From: an uncultured Eubacteriaceae bacterium
Lineage (GTDB): Bacteria > Bacillota > Clostridia > Lachnospirales > CAG-274
Assembly (NCBI GenBank): GCA_946497035.1
Contig: CAMMIW010000008.1
Coordinates: 1-64,000, forward strand
Direction: 5' to 3'
DNA: 64,000 nucleotides
The notes below the pieces were generated by a model, which saw only the letters and a list, made by a program, of their open reading frames with translations, did not search any database and was not told where the DNA came from. Shown piece by piece: positions 35,823 to 44,258 of this stretch. Each line of letters opens with the position of its first letter. The first letter of the stretch is position 1. Position numbers and translations under genes: made by a program.

Positions 35823-36161
35823 CTAATTAAGCCCAAATGCTTTTCTAGTTATATTATTTTTATTATTTTCTAATATAGCATTACTATTACCAGGTAAAGC
35901 ACCACTAGATTTTATAGTTAAGCCTGGTATCAAGCTTTGCCCAAATATTTCTTTTAATGTAGTTATATTTTTTTCTAACATTTCCATATTATCAAATCTT
36001 ATAATATCTTTAATCTCTTTAGGTATATTATTTTTTTCTAAATAATTGTTACACTCTAATTCATATTTATATTGTTCAAATTTTTCTGTTGCTAATCTTT
36101 CTATATCTTGTTGTGTAAAACTTTCTTGCACATTTTCATTTTCATTAATATTATTATCCAT
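35823..36161 (-). CDS. Capsid scaffolding protein (DUF4355-like)
   Basis: The 112-aa acidic protein begins with an Asn/Glu-rich stretch followed by a helix (TQQDIERLATEKFEQYKYEL) and KEIKDIIRFDNMEMLEKNIT, the pattern of phage scaffold proteins of the DUF4355/gp20 type. It is shorter than usual scaffolds (often 150-200 aa), which would suit a small capsid. It precedes capsid directly. Confidence 0.65.
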   Translation of the reverse strand: MDNNINENENVQESFTQQDIERLATEKFEQYKYELECNNYLEKNNIPKEIKDIIRFDNMEMLEKNITTLKEIFGQSLIPGLTIKSSGALPGNSNAILENNKNNITRKAFGLN

Positions 36162-36325
36162 TTTAACATCTCCTTTATAAGTGATTTTATATTTTTAATT
36201 ATTTCATATAATTTGAAATAATCTTTAAAAACCTTTCATTTATCAATTTTTTTTATTTTATTATTAATTTTTTTCTTGTTTTTTTACTAACTTTTTTATT
36301 TTTTCTAAAATTATAATAATAAATA

Positions 36326-36375
36326 AAAAAGACGTAAAGATATAAATCTATCAAGATTATTATATCCCTACGTCT
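36326..36375 (-). terminator. Terminator between island early genes and scaffold
   Basis: AGACGTA-GATATAA arms at 36330-36345 pair with TTATATC-TACGTCT at 36360-36375, giving a long stem with one 2x2 internal loop, followed on the minus strand by TTTTTTATTTATT. The surrounding gap 36162-36489 otherwise holds only presumed promoter sequence for scaffold-capsid. Confidence 0.8.
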
Positions 36376-36489
36376 AAAGACTACACTATTTAAAGTGGGT
36401 AATACTATTTATTTGTTATTTACATTATACCATAATATAAGGGGGTATGCAAGAGCTTTAACATTATTTCTCAATATTTCAACTACTTT

Positions 36490-36639
36490 TTATTTGCCAA
36501 AATCATATATAAACTGAATGTAATTTATCCCCCTTTTACTTTGCTTATAATCTATTTTTACAATACCTAAATTAACCAATATAGCCTTTATTTTATCCCT
36601 TTCTAAAGGACTATTATATGTAATTTTACCTTTTATCAT
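36490..36639 (-). CDS. 49-aa island protein, unknown
   Basis: A short gene starting at ATG 36637-36639 after AAAGAGGTAATTT and ending at TAA 36490-36492. Protein: MIKGKITYNSPLERDKIKAI…INYIQFIYDFGK. Its layout suggests a small beta-alpha-beta fold; no family recognised. It is followed by the terminator at 36326-36375, so it ends the early transcript. Confidence 0.55.
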   Translation of the reverse strand: MIKGKITYNSPLERDKIKAILVNLGIVKIDYKQSKRGINYIQFIYDFGK

Positions 36640-36666
36640 AAATTACCTCTTTACAAATTAAGATTT

Positions 36667-36936
36667 TTATTGTATGATATAAATGCTTTGTATTGTTGCT
36701 TTAGCTAATTTCGAGTTAGCTAAAGCTTTTTTATTTTTCTTTTTAGCTCTTTCTTGTCTAATGCCTTGTATTTTACCATACTTATAAATACGTCCTAACA
36801 AACTAAAAACTTCCCAATCTTTTGTAATATGTCCTAACCCATTTAATTTAGCTATTTCGCCAGTAAACATAGTTTCTTCTAAAGAAGTTATAGCATCTAA
36901 CTTCAATATTTCTTTTTTCATTTCTTCTGTTATCAT
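36667..36936 (-). CDS. Hypothetical island protein
   Basis: The 89-aa product has a basic C-terminal half (RQERAKKKNKKALANSKLAK) and could bind nucleic acid. Its start overlaps the stop of the 95-aa gene by one base. Family unknown. Confidence 0.6.
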   Translation of the reverse strand: MITEEMKKEILKLDAITSLEETMFTGEIAKLNGLGHITKDWEVFSLLGRIYKYGKIQGIRQERAKKKNKKALANSKLAKATIQSIYIIQ

Positions 36937-37223
36937 TATTCTATCCCCTTTCTACTTTCTTGTCTTCCTAATCTTAAGCCTTGTACAAATATCTCAAACT
37001 CTTCATCTGTTTGTTGGTTTATAACCTCTAAAAATTCAATTACACCTTGTTGCATAGCATATTCTATATTTTGGTCAACAACTTTACACATAACATTTAT
37101 TAATTTTTCTGCTATATCTTCTGTTGCTTCCTCTCTAATAAGAACATCTTTTATTTCTTTTATAGCTAGCTTTCTATCATCTAATTCTACATTATAAATT
37201 TTAAATTTAATTATATCTCCCAT
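36936..37223 (-). CDS. Hypothetical island protein
   Basis: A 95-aa acidic helical protein (MGDIIKFKIYNVELDDRKLA…). It shares single-base overlaps with both neighbours (37223 and 36936), so the three genes are translationally coupled. Family unknown. Confidence 0.6.
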   Translation of the reverse strand: MGDIIKFKIYNVELDDRKLAIKEIKDVLIREEATEDIAEKLINVMCKVVDQNIEYAMQQGVIEFLEVINQQTDEEFEIFVQGLRLGRQESRKGIE

Positions 37224-37552
37224 TATTCAAATTTCCTTTCTGTATGTTCTTGTATAAATTCAAATATTATTAAATATAAATAATCTATATTTTGATATTT
37301 ACCAGCTTTAACGGTATTTTCTAACTGCTGAATAAAATTCTCAATAGTAAATGCATCATATATTTTAGTACTATCAATGTAATCTATTAAATTTAATGCT
37401 ATACTCCAAAAAGCTGATAGTTTAACATCATCTTTATTAATGTTATTTTTAGCCTTTAAGCTACAATAATTAAATAAGTATTTATCAAATGTTTTAATGT
37501 CATCTTGTTTTAGCTTATAGGCTTTATCTAATCGTATTTGTAAATCATTCAT
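37223..37552 (-). CDS. Hypothetical island protein
   Basis: The 109-aa helical protein starts at ATG 37550-37552 (MNDLQIRLDKAYKLKQDD), 8 bases after AAGGAGG; the upstream GTG overlaps the ribosome site. It opens a three-gene coupled run just downstream of the putative origin. Family unknown. Confidence 0.6.
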   Translation of the reverse strand: MNDLQIRLDKAYKLKQDDIKTFDKYLFNYCSLKAKNNINKDDVKLSAFWSIALNLIDYIDSTKIYDAFTIENFIQQLENTVKAGKYQNIDYLYLIIFEFIQEHTERKFE

Positions 37553-37569
37553 AAATATCACCTCCTTTC

Positions 37570-38390
37570 AAAATGTAGGTTACAGAATTACTACACAACT
37601 ACAAAACTGTAATAAAAAGTGTAACCTTTAAAAGTATTGAAAATTCAATGTTTTTTAATATATTAGTTACACTTATTACAGTAATTACACTTTTTTTAAT
37701 AAAAAAAATTATAACTTAATACATTATATAATAATCCATAATTTTAGCTAAAAAATTTATTATTTAAGATTTTTTTATTTTTTTGATAAAAAACTGTAGT
37801 TTTGTAGTTTTTCCTAAATTTTCAATATTTATAGCCTTTAAAAGTGTAGTTTTTCTGTAGTTAAAGTGTAATTAAGTGTAACCTTTAAAAGTATTGAAAA
37901 TTCAATATTTTTTAATATATAAACTACACAACTACACTTTACTACACTTTTTTTAATAAAACTTTTAAATTACTATTTTATACTTAATATAATTATTATT
38001 TTTTAATTTATTTTATTTTTTATTTTTATATAAAAAAGTGTAATAAGTGTAATTTTCCCATATATTCAATGGTTACAAGCTATAAAAGTGTAGTTTTTCT
38101 GTAGTTAAAGTGTAATTAAGTGTAACCTTTAAAAGTATTGAAAATTCAATGTTTTTTAACCTATAAACTACATAACTACACTTTACTACACTTTTTTTTA
38201 ATAAAAAAATTATAACTTAATACCTTATATAATAATCTCTACTTTTAGCTAAAAAACTTATATTTAATATTTTCTATATTTTTTTATTTTTTTGATAAAA
38301 AACTGTAGTTTTGTAGTTTTTCCTAGATTTTCAATACTTATAGCCTTTAAAAGTGTAGTTTTTCTGTAGTTAAAATGTAACTATTTTGTA
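37570..38390. repeat. Repeat-rich putative replication origin of the island
   Basis: A non-coding 0.8-kb region built of diverged direct repeats. GTGTAACCTTTAAAAGTATT begins copies at 37619, 37876 and 38120. A 90-bp block starting TTTTTTGATAAAAAACTGTA occurs at about 37779 and again at 38289. A block with ATTATAACTTAATAC recurs at about 37708 and 38209. Many short GTAGTT/ACTACA and GTGTA/TACAC elements in both orientations act as iteron candidates, with very AT-rich spacers. It lies directly downstream of the primase-helicase gene, where PICI and P4-like origins are usually found. Confidence 0.75.
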
Positions 38391-38396
38391 GTTACT

Positions 38397-40097
38397 TTAT
38401 TTACTTCTTTTAAATTCTCTAGGTAAAAATATTCTAATAGATTTACCATCTACTTTTCTTGGTGTTGCTGGTAAATACCACCCCTCATTTTCAACAAGTT
38501 TATAAAAGTTATTTCTACTATTAGGCTTGTACAAACATTGTTTGCAAAATTCCTTATATCTTTCAAAAATTTCATTTGCACTATATGTACTAAATAAATG
38601 ACTATATTCTTCAACAAATTCCTTTATATGGTTATTACCTTGTTGATATTCTTTTTTAGCCTGTTCAACAACTTTACATTTAACAAACTGTTTTTTATTT
38701 AAAATATCTTTTAAACTTTCAATACCTATATATAATAATCTTTCTGCCACTTCTTTATTAAACAATTTATCCTCTATATGTATATCAGGGTCTATTGTAA
38801 AATCTGCCTCAAATGGTATTATTTCTAATCTTCTTCCCATACCATTAGATTTATCATTCATTTTAGGTATTTCATTACCAGCTAAAAGTATTTTACCATT
38901 GTATGTAAACTCTTCTGGAGCAGTATATAAATGCCTAGCAGTTACAGGTTCTCCTGTTATTAGTTTTTTTAATATACTTGTTTTTTCTATATAAGCATTT
39001 TCTACATCATCACATATAGTTAAAACTTTACCATTTAAAGACGCTAAATTATATTCTTTTGGCAAGTCTTGCAATTCCTTATAAACTATATTGTTTTTAC
39101 CAAATATATAATCTAATAGTTTAAAAAATGTACTTTTACCATTACCACCAACCCCATATAAAAAGAACGTTTTACCTAAAGAATTTTTTCTATAAGTAAT
39201 ATAGCCTATTACTTGTTTTAATAGGCTACATACTTCTACATCATTATTAGATATTGATAACAAAAATTTTTCTACAATATCTATTGATTTTTGGGTATGT
39301 TCTTTGGTATAATTATATGGGATTTTATTTTGAATTACATATTCATTAGAAAATGGCAACAACGTATCCTTATCTAAATCATATATACCATTATTAAATA
39401 GTATATAGTTAGGTGGACTAGGGTTTTTAGTTGGAGCATTAACTACTAAATATGTATAATATTCTTTTCTTTGGTGGCTACTTGTATTGTAAACTTCTTG
39501 CATTATTATACTGTTATAGTCATCTTGTGTTAAACAAGGATAATATTTTTCTTTAGGGTCATAATAATGTAGCCCTTTTTCGATTTTTACAATACTGTAT
39601 TTACCAACTATATACTTGGCAAAGGCTTCTTTATCTAAGTCCTTTGCTTTTATTTTGCCTTTTTCTGTTTCAAATCCATGATTTGCTAATACAGGTTGTT
39701 TGTCTATAGTTTCTATGTGTTGCTTTAAAATTTGTTCAAATTCATCTTCATTATTTTCAAAATAAAATTCTCTATCTTTTATTATAGTCCAGACTTTTTT
39801 ATCTACCTTTAAAGTTTTATCACAACTAAAAATAAAATCATCATTTTTCTTTTTAGTCATCATAGGTAAAAATATATATTCACTTATAAAAGTACCTATT
39901 AATTTACTACTTATACTATTAATAAAAGTATTAATATCTACATCATTAAAACATAATGAAAAATAACCAAAATTTATTATATTTTCTTGTAATTTATCAC
40001 TTTCTACTAAAAAAATATACTTTGTATCATCTATAGGACTATTCACTATTAAATTATCAAATAATATAAATTGTTTTTCTAAACTAATTGTAATCAC
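38397..40097 (-). CDS. P4/D5-family primase-helicase (island Rep)
   Basis: The 566-aa protein has a C-terminal superfamily 3 helicase: Walker A FLYGVGGNGKSTFF (residue about 312), Walker B GKVLTICDDVE, and sensor region KILLAGNEIPKMND, followed by GMGRRLEIIPFEADF typical of P4-family primases. The N-terminal third is less conserved. It would unwind and prime the adjacent repeat-rich origin. It overlaps the Xis-like gene by 4 bp. Confidence 0.88.
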   Translation of the reverse strand: MITISLEKQFILFDNLIVNSPIDDTKYIFLVESDKLQENIINFGYFSLCFNDVDINTFINSISSKLIGTFISEYIFLPMMTKKKNDDFIFSCDKTLKVDKKVWTIIKDREFYFENNEDEFEQILKQHIETIDKQPVLANHGFETEKGKIKAKDLDKEAFAKYIVGKYSIVKIEKGLHYYDPKEKYYPCLTQDDYNSIIMQEVYNTSSHQRKEYYTYLVVNAPTKNPSPPNYILFNNGIYDLDKDTLLPFSNEYVIQNKIPYNYTKEHTQKSIDIVEKFLLSISNNDVEVCSLLKQVIGYITYRKNSLGKTFFLYGVGGNGKSTFFKLLDYIFGKNNIVYKELQDLPKEYNLASLNGKVLTICDDVENAYIEKTSILKKLITGEPVTARHLYTAPEEFTYNGKILLAGNEIPKMNDKSNGMGRRLEIIPFEADFTIDPDIHIEDKLFNKEVAERLLYIGIESLKDILNKKQFVKCKVVEQAKKEYQQGNNHIKEFVEEYSHLFSTYSANEIFERYKEFCKQCLYKPNSRNNFYKLVENEGWYLPATPRKVDGKSIRIFLPREFKRSK

Positions 40098-40267
40098 CCC
40101 CTACTATCATAAAACTTTTCTTCAAAATATTTCCTTGATACTATACCTCTTATAGTTATATATCCCATATCTTCAAGTTGTTTGTTTAATTGCCTTATTA
40201 TTTTATAGGCTTTACTTTCACTAACTCTCAATATTTGTTGTATATCCTTATGCGTATAGTAATTCAT
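40094..40267 (-). CDS. Excisionase-like winged-helix protein
   Basis: The 57-aa product starts at ATG 40265-40267 (AAAGGTGGTG upstream). MNYYTHKDIQQILRVSESKA and YKIIRQLNKQLEDMGYITIR form an MerR/Xis-type DNA-binding helix pair. In satellites such proteins act as excisionase or as activators of the rep operon. It is coupled to the primase-helicase. Confidence 0.65.
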   Translation of the reverse strand: MNYYTHKDIQQILRVSESKAYKIIRQLNKQLEDMGYITIRGIVSRKYFEEKFYDSRG

Positions 40268-40316
40268 TTTGCACCACCTTTCCTTTGTTCTTATGTCGTA
40301 AATCACGACTTTAGCT

Positions 40317-40511
40317 TTATTCTTCAATTAAATCTTGAACAGGCACTTCTAATGCTTTTGCTAGTTTTAATGCAGTATCCCCTGAACAACTTTTACCTGA
40401 TTTAATTGCAGATATTGTATTTCTTGATATATTTGCTATATTAGATAAAGTTGTTATATTATAATTTTTATCTATCATAGCAATAGCTAATTTTTTTCTA
40501 CATACTTTCAT
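40317..40511 (-). CDS. XRE-family Cro-like regulator
   Basis: A 64-aa single HTH_3 domain: MKVCRKKLAIAMIDKNYNIT, LSNIANISRNTISAIKSGKS, ending in VPVQDLIEE. Divergent from the larger XRE gene, it probably competes at the shared operators in the way Cro competes with CI. Confidence 0.85.
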   Translation of the reverse strand: MKVCRKKLAIAMIDKNYNITTLSNIANISRNTISAIKSGKSCSGDTALKLAKALEVPVQDLIEE

Positions 40512-40527
40512 ATAATCACCTCTTTTT

Positions 40528-40617
40528 TATGCAAACGCATATTATATTTATATAATAATCAACAAAAGCATAATTGTCAATAGGTTTTTTGAAAAAAGTT
40601 TGCATTTGCATAATTTT
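40528..40617. promoter_or_regulatory. Divergent operator region of the island switch
   Basis: Two related sites, TATGCAAACGCATATT (40528-40543) and GTTTGCATTTGCATAATT (40599-40616), share ATGCAAAYGCA in opposite orientation, with a possible half site AGCATAATTG at 40567. They lie between the divergent XRE genes. Confidence 0.65.
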
Positions 40618-40647
40618 TATACTATAATATTAAAAAGGAGTGATTAT

Positions 40648-41190
40648 ATGAATATAGGAAAAGTTATAAAAGAAGAATTAAATAGAAAGAATATGCGTGT
40701 TAGTGAATTATCTAAAATTACTAATATACCAGCTCAAACTTTATATGCAATAATAAAAAGAAATAGTACTAGGATTAAAATAGATACTATTCAAAAAATT
40801 TCAAATGCTTTGGAAATACCAATAACAACATTTTTTGATAATAGTCCTTTAAATATAATAAGTGATGAACTTGTTAATAACTTTAAAGAACATTGTGGAA
40901 ATGTTTTAAATAGTGAGGAAATAAAACTTTTGTTAAGTTGTGAAAGGTGTATAGAAATATTAATTTTAGGTTTAGGAAATGATTTAATATATGATGATAA
41001 TGATAATATATATTATTTAATTAAAGATAATAAAGCTTATAAATTAAAGTATGATGATATTGAAAGAATTCAGGCAAAAATATTTAGTTATTTAAAATAC
41101 CTTTTATTTGAACTTATAGAAGATAAAGAATTAGAAGAAATAGAAATAAATAATTTAAAAGATATCCAAGAAAATAGTGGCTCATACTAA
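40648..41190 (+). CDS. XRE-family repressor (Stl/CI-like)
   Basis: The 180-aa protein starts at ATG 40648 (AAGGAGTGATT upstream). An N-terminal HTH (MNIGKVIKEELNRKNMRVSE, then TNIPAQTLYAIIKRN) is followed by an acidic helical C-terminal region (about 70-180) with no peptidase motif, so it is not a LexA-like self-cleaving repressor. In PICIs, the master repressor Stl is relieved by binding a helper phage protein rather than by cleavage; this fits but is inference. Confidence 0.8.
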   Translation: MNIGKVIKEELNRKNMRVSELSKITNIPAQTLYAIIKRNSTRIKIDTIQKISNALEIPITTFFDNSPLNIISDELVNNFKEHCGNVLNSEEIKLLLSCERCIEILILGLGNDLIYDDNDNIYYLIKDNKAYKLKYDDIERIQAKIFSYLKYLLFELIEDKELEEIEINNLKDIQENSGSY

Positions 41191-41235
41191 TATAAAATAT
41201 TCAATTTACTATTAACATCTAAAGGAGTGATAAAC

Positions 41236-42285
41236 ATACCAGCATACAAAGATACAACTACAAATACTTGGTATTGTAAATTTTATTATAGTGATTGGAC
41301 AGGAACAAAAAAACAAAAATTTAAAAGAGGCTTTAAGACTAAAAAAGAGGCTTTAAACTTTGAAATAGAATTTATAAAGCAACAGACAAATAATAATGAT
41401 ATGACTTTAAATAGCTTAGTAGAATTATATTTTAATGATATGAAACACAGACTAAAACTAAATACTATAAACACTAAAAGAATAATATTCGACACTAAAA
41501 TATTACCATTTTTTAAAGAGATGCCTTTAAATGTTATTAAACCTACTAATATAAGAAGTTGGCAAAATGAACTATTAAACCAAGGTTTATCGGATACCTA
41601 CTTAAAGACTGTTAATAATCAACTTGTAGCCTTACTTAATTATGGTATAAAATATTATGGACTAAAAGAAAACCCTTGTCATAAAGCGGGTACAATAGGT
41701 AAGAAAAAGGCTAATAATATAGATTTTTGGACTTTAGAAGAGTATAAAACATTTATATCTTATGTAGATGTACCACTATGCAAACTAGCCTTTAATGTAT
41801 TATATTATACAGGTATAAGGCAAGGCGAATTATTTGCACTTACAGTTAATGATATAGACTTAATAAATAATACTATAACAATAAATAAGTCATTACAAAG
41901 AATAGAAAAAAATGACATAATAACAGAGCCTAAAACACCTAAAAGTAATCGTGTAATAAATATACCACAAGCTTTAACAGATGAACTACAAAACTATATA
42001 AATACATCTTATAGCCTTGACGTACAAGAACGTATATTTTACTTTACAAAACATTATTTAAGACATAATTTAATAAAGTATTGTAATCTTTCAAATGTAA
42101 AAAAAATAAGAGTACACGACTTAAGGCACTCTCACGCAAGTTTATTAATAGAACTAGGTTTTTCCCCTCTTTTAATATCCGAACGTTTAGGACACGAGAA
42201 TATAGAAACAACACTAAATACATATTCTCATTTATATCCTAATAAGCAAACAGAAGTAGCAGAAAAGCTAAACAATCTATTTTAA
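41236..42285 (+). CDS. int: Tyrosine integrase (apparent ATA start)
   Basis: The 349-aa site-specific recombinase has an AP2-like N-terminal domain (AYKDTTTNTWYCKFYYSDW), a core-binding domain, and catalytic residues Arg in YTGIRQGELF, His/Arg in HDLRHSHASLL, His in ERLGHENIETT and Tyr in NTYSHLYP. The start is placed at ATA 41236-41238, 8 bases after AAGGAG, giving (M)PAYKD; the GTG at 41227 overlaps the ribosome site itself. It sits next to attR, as usual. Confidence 0.88.
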   Translation: MPAYKDTTTNTWYCKFYYSDWTGTKKQKFKRGFKTKKEALNFEIEFIKQQTNNNDMTLNSLVELYFNDMKHRLKLNTINTKRIIFDTKILPFFKEMPLNVIKPTNIRSWQNELLNQGLSDTYLKTVNNQLVALLNYGIKYYGLKENPCHKAGTIGKKKANNIDFWTLEEYKTFISYVDVPLCKLAFNVLYYTGIRQGELFALTVNDIDLINNTITINKSLQRIEKNDIITEPKTPKSNRVINIPQALTDELQNYINTSYSLDVQERIFYFTKHYLRHNLIKYCNLSNVKKIRVHDLRHSHASLLIELGFSPLLISERLGHENIETTLNTYSHLYPNKQTEVAEKLNNLF

Positions 42286-42289
42286 TATC

Positions 42290-42318
42290 TTTACAAACTA
42301 ATATATATATGATATTAT
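42290..42318 (+). promoter_or_regulatory. Promoter of right antitoxin RNA
   Basis: TTTACA (42290-42295), 17 bp, TATTAT (42313-42318). Confidence 0.7.
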
Positions 42319-42324
42319 ATTTAT

Positions 42325-42415
42325 ATAGAGTAAGGCAACTACACAAGGTAGTTAGCCCCAAATGGTTTGTTTATATTAAACCACCTTGGTCGCAACAGGG
42401 TGGTTAGTTGTTTTT
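42325..42415 (+). ncRNA. Putative type I antitoxin RNA (right module)
   Basis: Predicted RNA of about 90 nt. It has a 5' hairpin (GGCAACTAC…GTAGTTAGCC) and ends in a terminator (AACCACC…GGTGGTT, AGTTGTTTTTC). It overlaps the 3' end of the convergent toxin mRNA. Sequence and layout match the left module. Confidence 0.62.
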
Positions 42416-42416
42416 C

Positions 42417-42500
42417 TTACTTCTTTTTTATGTATGTAAGAAGTGTTAAGAGGAAAATTCCACCTTGAAATAGTAATTCTAAAGTGCCTTTTGTATCCAT
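42417..42500 (-). CDS. Holin-like type I toxin (right module)
   Basis: A 27-aa peptide, MDTKGTLELLFQGGIFLLTL then LTYIKKK, with one membrane helix and a Lys tail, typical of holin-like type I toxins. Start ATG 42498-42500 follows AAGGGGGTG. Minus-strand promoter: TTGACT (42605-42610), 17 bp, TATAAT (42582-42587). GTTAGCCCC (42347-42355) is complementary to GGGGCTAAC (42543-42551), permitting 5'-3' closure of the mRNA as in the left module. Confidence 0.72.
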   Translation of the reverse strand: MDTKGTLELLFQGGIFLLTLLTYIKKK

Positions 42501-42622
42501 ATTAACACCCCCTTTACTCTAGTTTAGTAAAATTAAAGTAAAGGGGCTAACTTTATGCCCTTATGCAATTACCCTAAAAACATTATACAAGCTAATATAT
42601 AAAAAGTCAAATAAATATTTTT

Positions 42623-42641
42623 AGTATCAAATTAGTATCAA
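42623..42641. promoter_or_regulatory. Putative integrase arm site, right
   Basis: AGTATCAAATTAGTATCAA, one base different from the left copy at 34037-34055, lies 5 bp inside attR. Confidence 0.55.
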
Positions 42642-42646
42642 TAAAC

Positions 42647-42711
42647 AAAAAATAACCCCTATATACATTGAAATATAGGGGTTTTCTATTAATTGGTTTC
42701 TATTCCCACTC
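42647..42711. repeat. Right attachment repeat (attR), overlaps guaA 3' end
   Basis: 65 bp identical to 33869-33933. It includes the guaA stop codon (42700-42702), the codons for the last residues EWE, and the downstream terminator, so guaA stays intact after integration. Confidence 0.92.
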
Positions 42712-44235
42712 AATAGTAGCAGGTGGTTTACTTGTTATATCATAAACTACTCTGTTAATATTAGGAACTTCATTTACCATTCTTACACTAATTTTTTCTA
42801 AAACATCATAAGGTATTCTAGCCCAATCTGCACTCATAGCATCAAGGCTTGTAACACCTCTTAAAGCAACTGTATAGCTATAAGTTCTTTCATCACCCAT
42901 AACGCCAACACTTCTAAGGCCAGTTAAAACAGTGAAATATTGCCATATTTCTCTATCAAGCCCTGCTTTTGCTATTTCATCTCTAAATACAAAATCTGTT
43001 TGTCTAAGAATATCAAGCTTTTCTTTAGTAATATCACCTATTATTCTTATAGCAAGCCCTGGTCCCGGGAATGGCTGTCTGTGAACTAAAAAGTCTGGAA
43101 TTCCAAGAGCATTACCAACAGCTCTAACTTCATCTTTAAATAAATCTCTAAGAGGTTCTATAATTTCTTTAAAGTCTACAACATCAGGAAGACCACCAAC
43201 ATTATGATGGCTTTTAATAACTGCCGAATTTTTAGTTCCACTTTCTATAACATCAGGATAAATAGTACCTTGAACTAAAAAGTCTACAGAGCCTATTTTT
43301 TTAGCTTCTTCTTCAAATACGCGAATAAATTCTTCACCTATAATTTTCCTTTTAGTTTCTGGATCAGATATACCAGCAAGTTTACCTAAAAATCTATCTT
43401 CTGCATTAACACGAATAAGGTTCATATCAAACTGTTCTTTAAAAACAGACATAACCTCATCACCTTCATTAAGACGCATAAGCCCGTGGTCTACAAAAAC
43501 ACAAGTTAAATTTTTACCAATAGCTTTATGAACTAAAACAGCAGCAACAGAAGAATCTACACCACCAGATAATGCACATAAAACCTTTTTATCTCCTATT
43601 TTTTCTTTTAATGCTTGTACCATTTCATTAGCAATATCTGTCATAACCCAGTCGCCAGAACATTTACAAACATTATATAAAAAGTTTTTAATTATATTAT
43701 TTCCAAATTGTGTATGTACAACCTCAGGGTGAAACTGAACACCATAAAGGTTTTTATCTTTGTTATAAATACTTGCTGTTGGACAAGTTTCTGTAGTGCC
43801 AATAACTTCAAAATTAGGTGGAACTTGTGTAATATAATAAGTATGGCTCATCCAACAAATACTTTCTTTATCTACATTTTCAAATAAAGGATTAGTGTTA
43901 TCAACAGTTAGCTCTGCTTTACCATATTCTTTCTTATCAGCTTTACCAACTTGTCCACCGTTTAAATAACCCATAAGCTGACAACCATAGCATATACCAA
44001 AAACAGGTATTCCAAGCTCAAAAATTTGTTTATCTACTATAGGTGCATCTTCTTCTGTTACAACGCTAGGACCACCAGTAAATATAATACCTTTAGGATT
44101 TTTAGCTCTAATTTCTTCTATTGGTGTATCGTAAGATAATACTTCACAATAAACATTTAAGTCTCTAACTCTTCTAGCTATAAGTTGATTATATTGTCCA
44201 CCAAAATCTAAAACGATAATAAGCTCGTGTTTCAT
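42700..44235 (-). CDS. guaA: GMP synthase (glutamine-hydrolysing)
   Basis: The 511-aa enzyme converts XMP to GMP. The N-terminal class I amidotransferase has the nucleophile in [11 protein letters not shown] and the His/Glu pair in YGVQFHPEV; the ATP pyrophosphatase domain has [12 protein letters not shown]; the dimerisation domain ends KPPATIEWE. Its 3' end is the integration site of the island, and the terminal residues are restored by the repeat. It is the last gene of the long operon starting at rnhB. Confidence 0.97.
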   Translation of the reverse strand: MKHELIIVLDFGGQYNQLIARRVRDLNVYCEVLSYDTPIEEIRAKNPKGIIFTGGPSVVTEEDAPIVDKQIFELGIPVFGICYGCQLMGYLNGGQVGKADKKEYGKAELTVDNTNPLFENVDKESICWMSHTYYITQVPPNFEVIGTTETCPTASIYNKDKNLYGVQFHPEVVHTQFGNNIIKNFLYNVCKCSGDWVMTDIANEMVQALKEKIGDKKVLCALSGGVDSSVAAVLVHKAIGKNLTCVFVDHGLMRLNEGDEVMSVFKEQFDMNLIRVNAEDRFLGKLAGISDPETKRKIIGEEFIRVFEEEAKKIGSVDFLVQGTIYPDVIESGTKNSAVIKSHHNVGGLPDVVDFKEIIEPLRDLFKDEVRAVGNALGIPDFLVHRQPFPGPGLAIRIIGDITKEKLDILRQTDFVFRDEIAKAGLDREIWQYFTVLTGLRSVGVMGDERTYSYTVALRGVTSLDAMSADWARIPYDVLEKISVRMVNEVPNINRVVYDITSKPPATIEWE

Positions 44236-44258
44236 AAAATAATTTCCTCCAAAAATTT

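Larger units (their letters stand above)
33869..42711. mobile_element. 8.8-kb phage-satellite-like island integrated at guaA 3' end
   Basis: Bounded by a perfect 65-bp direct repeat, 8,778 bp apart, whose right copy includes the last codons and terminator of guaA. Contents: tyrosine integrase, two divergent XRE regulators, Xis-like protein, primase-helicase, repeat-rich origin, seven small genes, scaffold and capsid, and a type I toxin-antitoxin module at each end. There is no portal, terminase, protease, tail or lysis gene. This is the layout of phage-inducible chromosomal islands (int, regulator, xis, pri-rep, ori), with capsid genes added. A decayed prophage is the alternative. Confidence 0.85.

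Noticed and set aside
37570-38390. Possible CRISPR array
   Set aside because: Repeats are long, unevenly spaced, partly inverted and the spacers are themselves related; no cas genes. An origin fits better.
42647-42711. attR repeat as an insertion that truncates guaA
   Set aside because: guaA reads through to its normal KPPATIEWE end, so the repeat preserves the gene.
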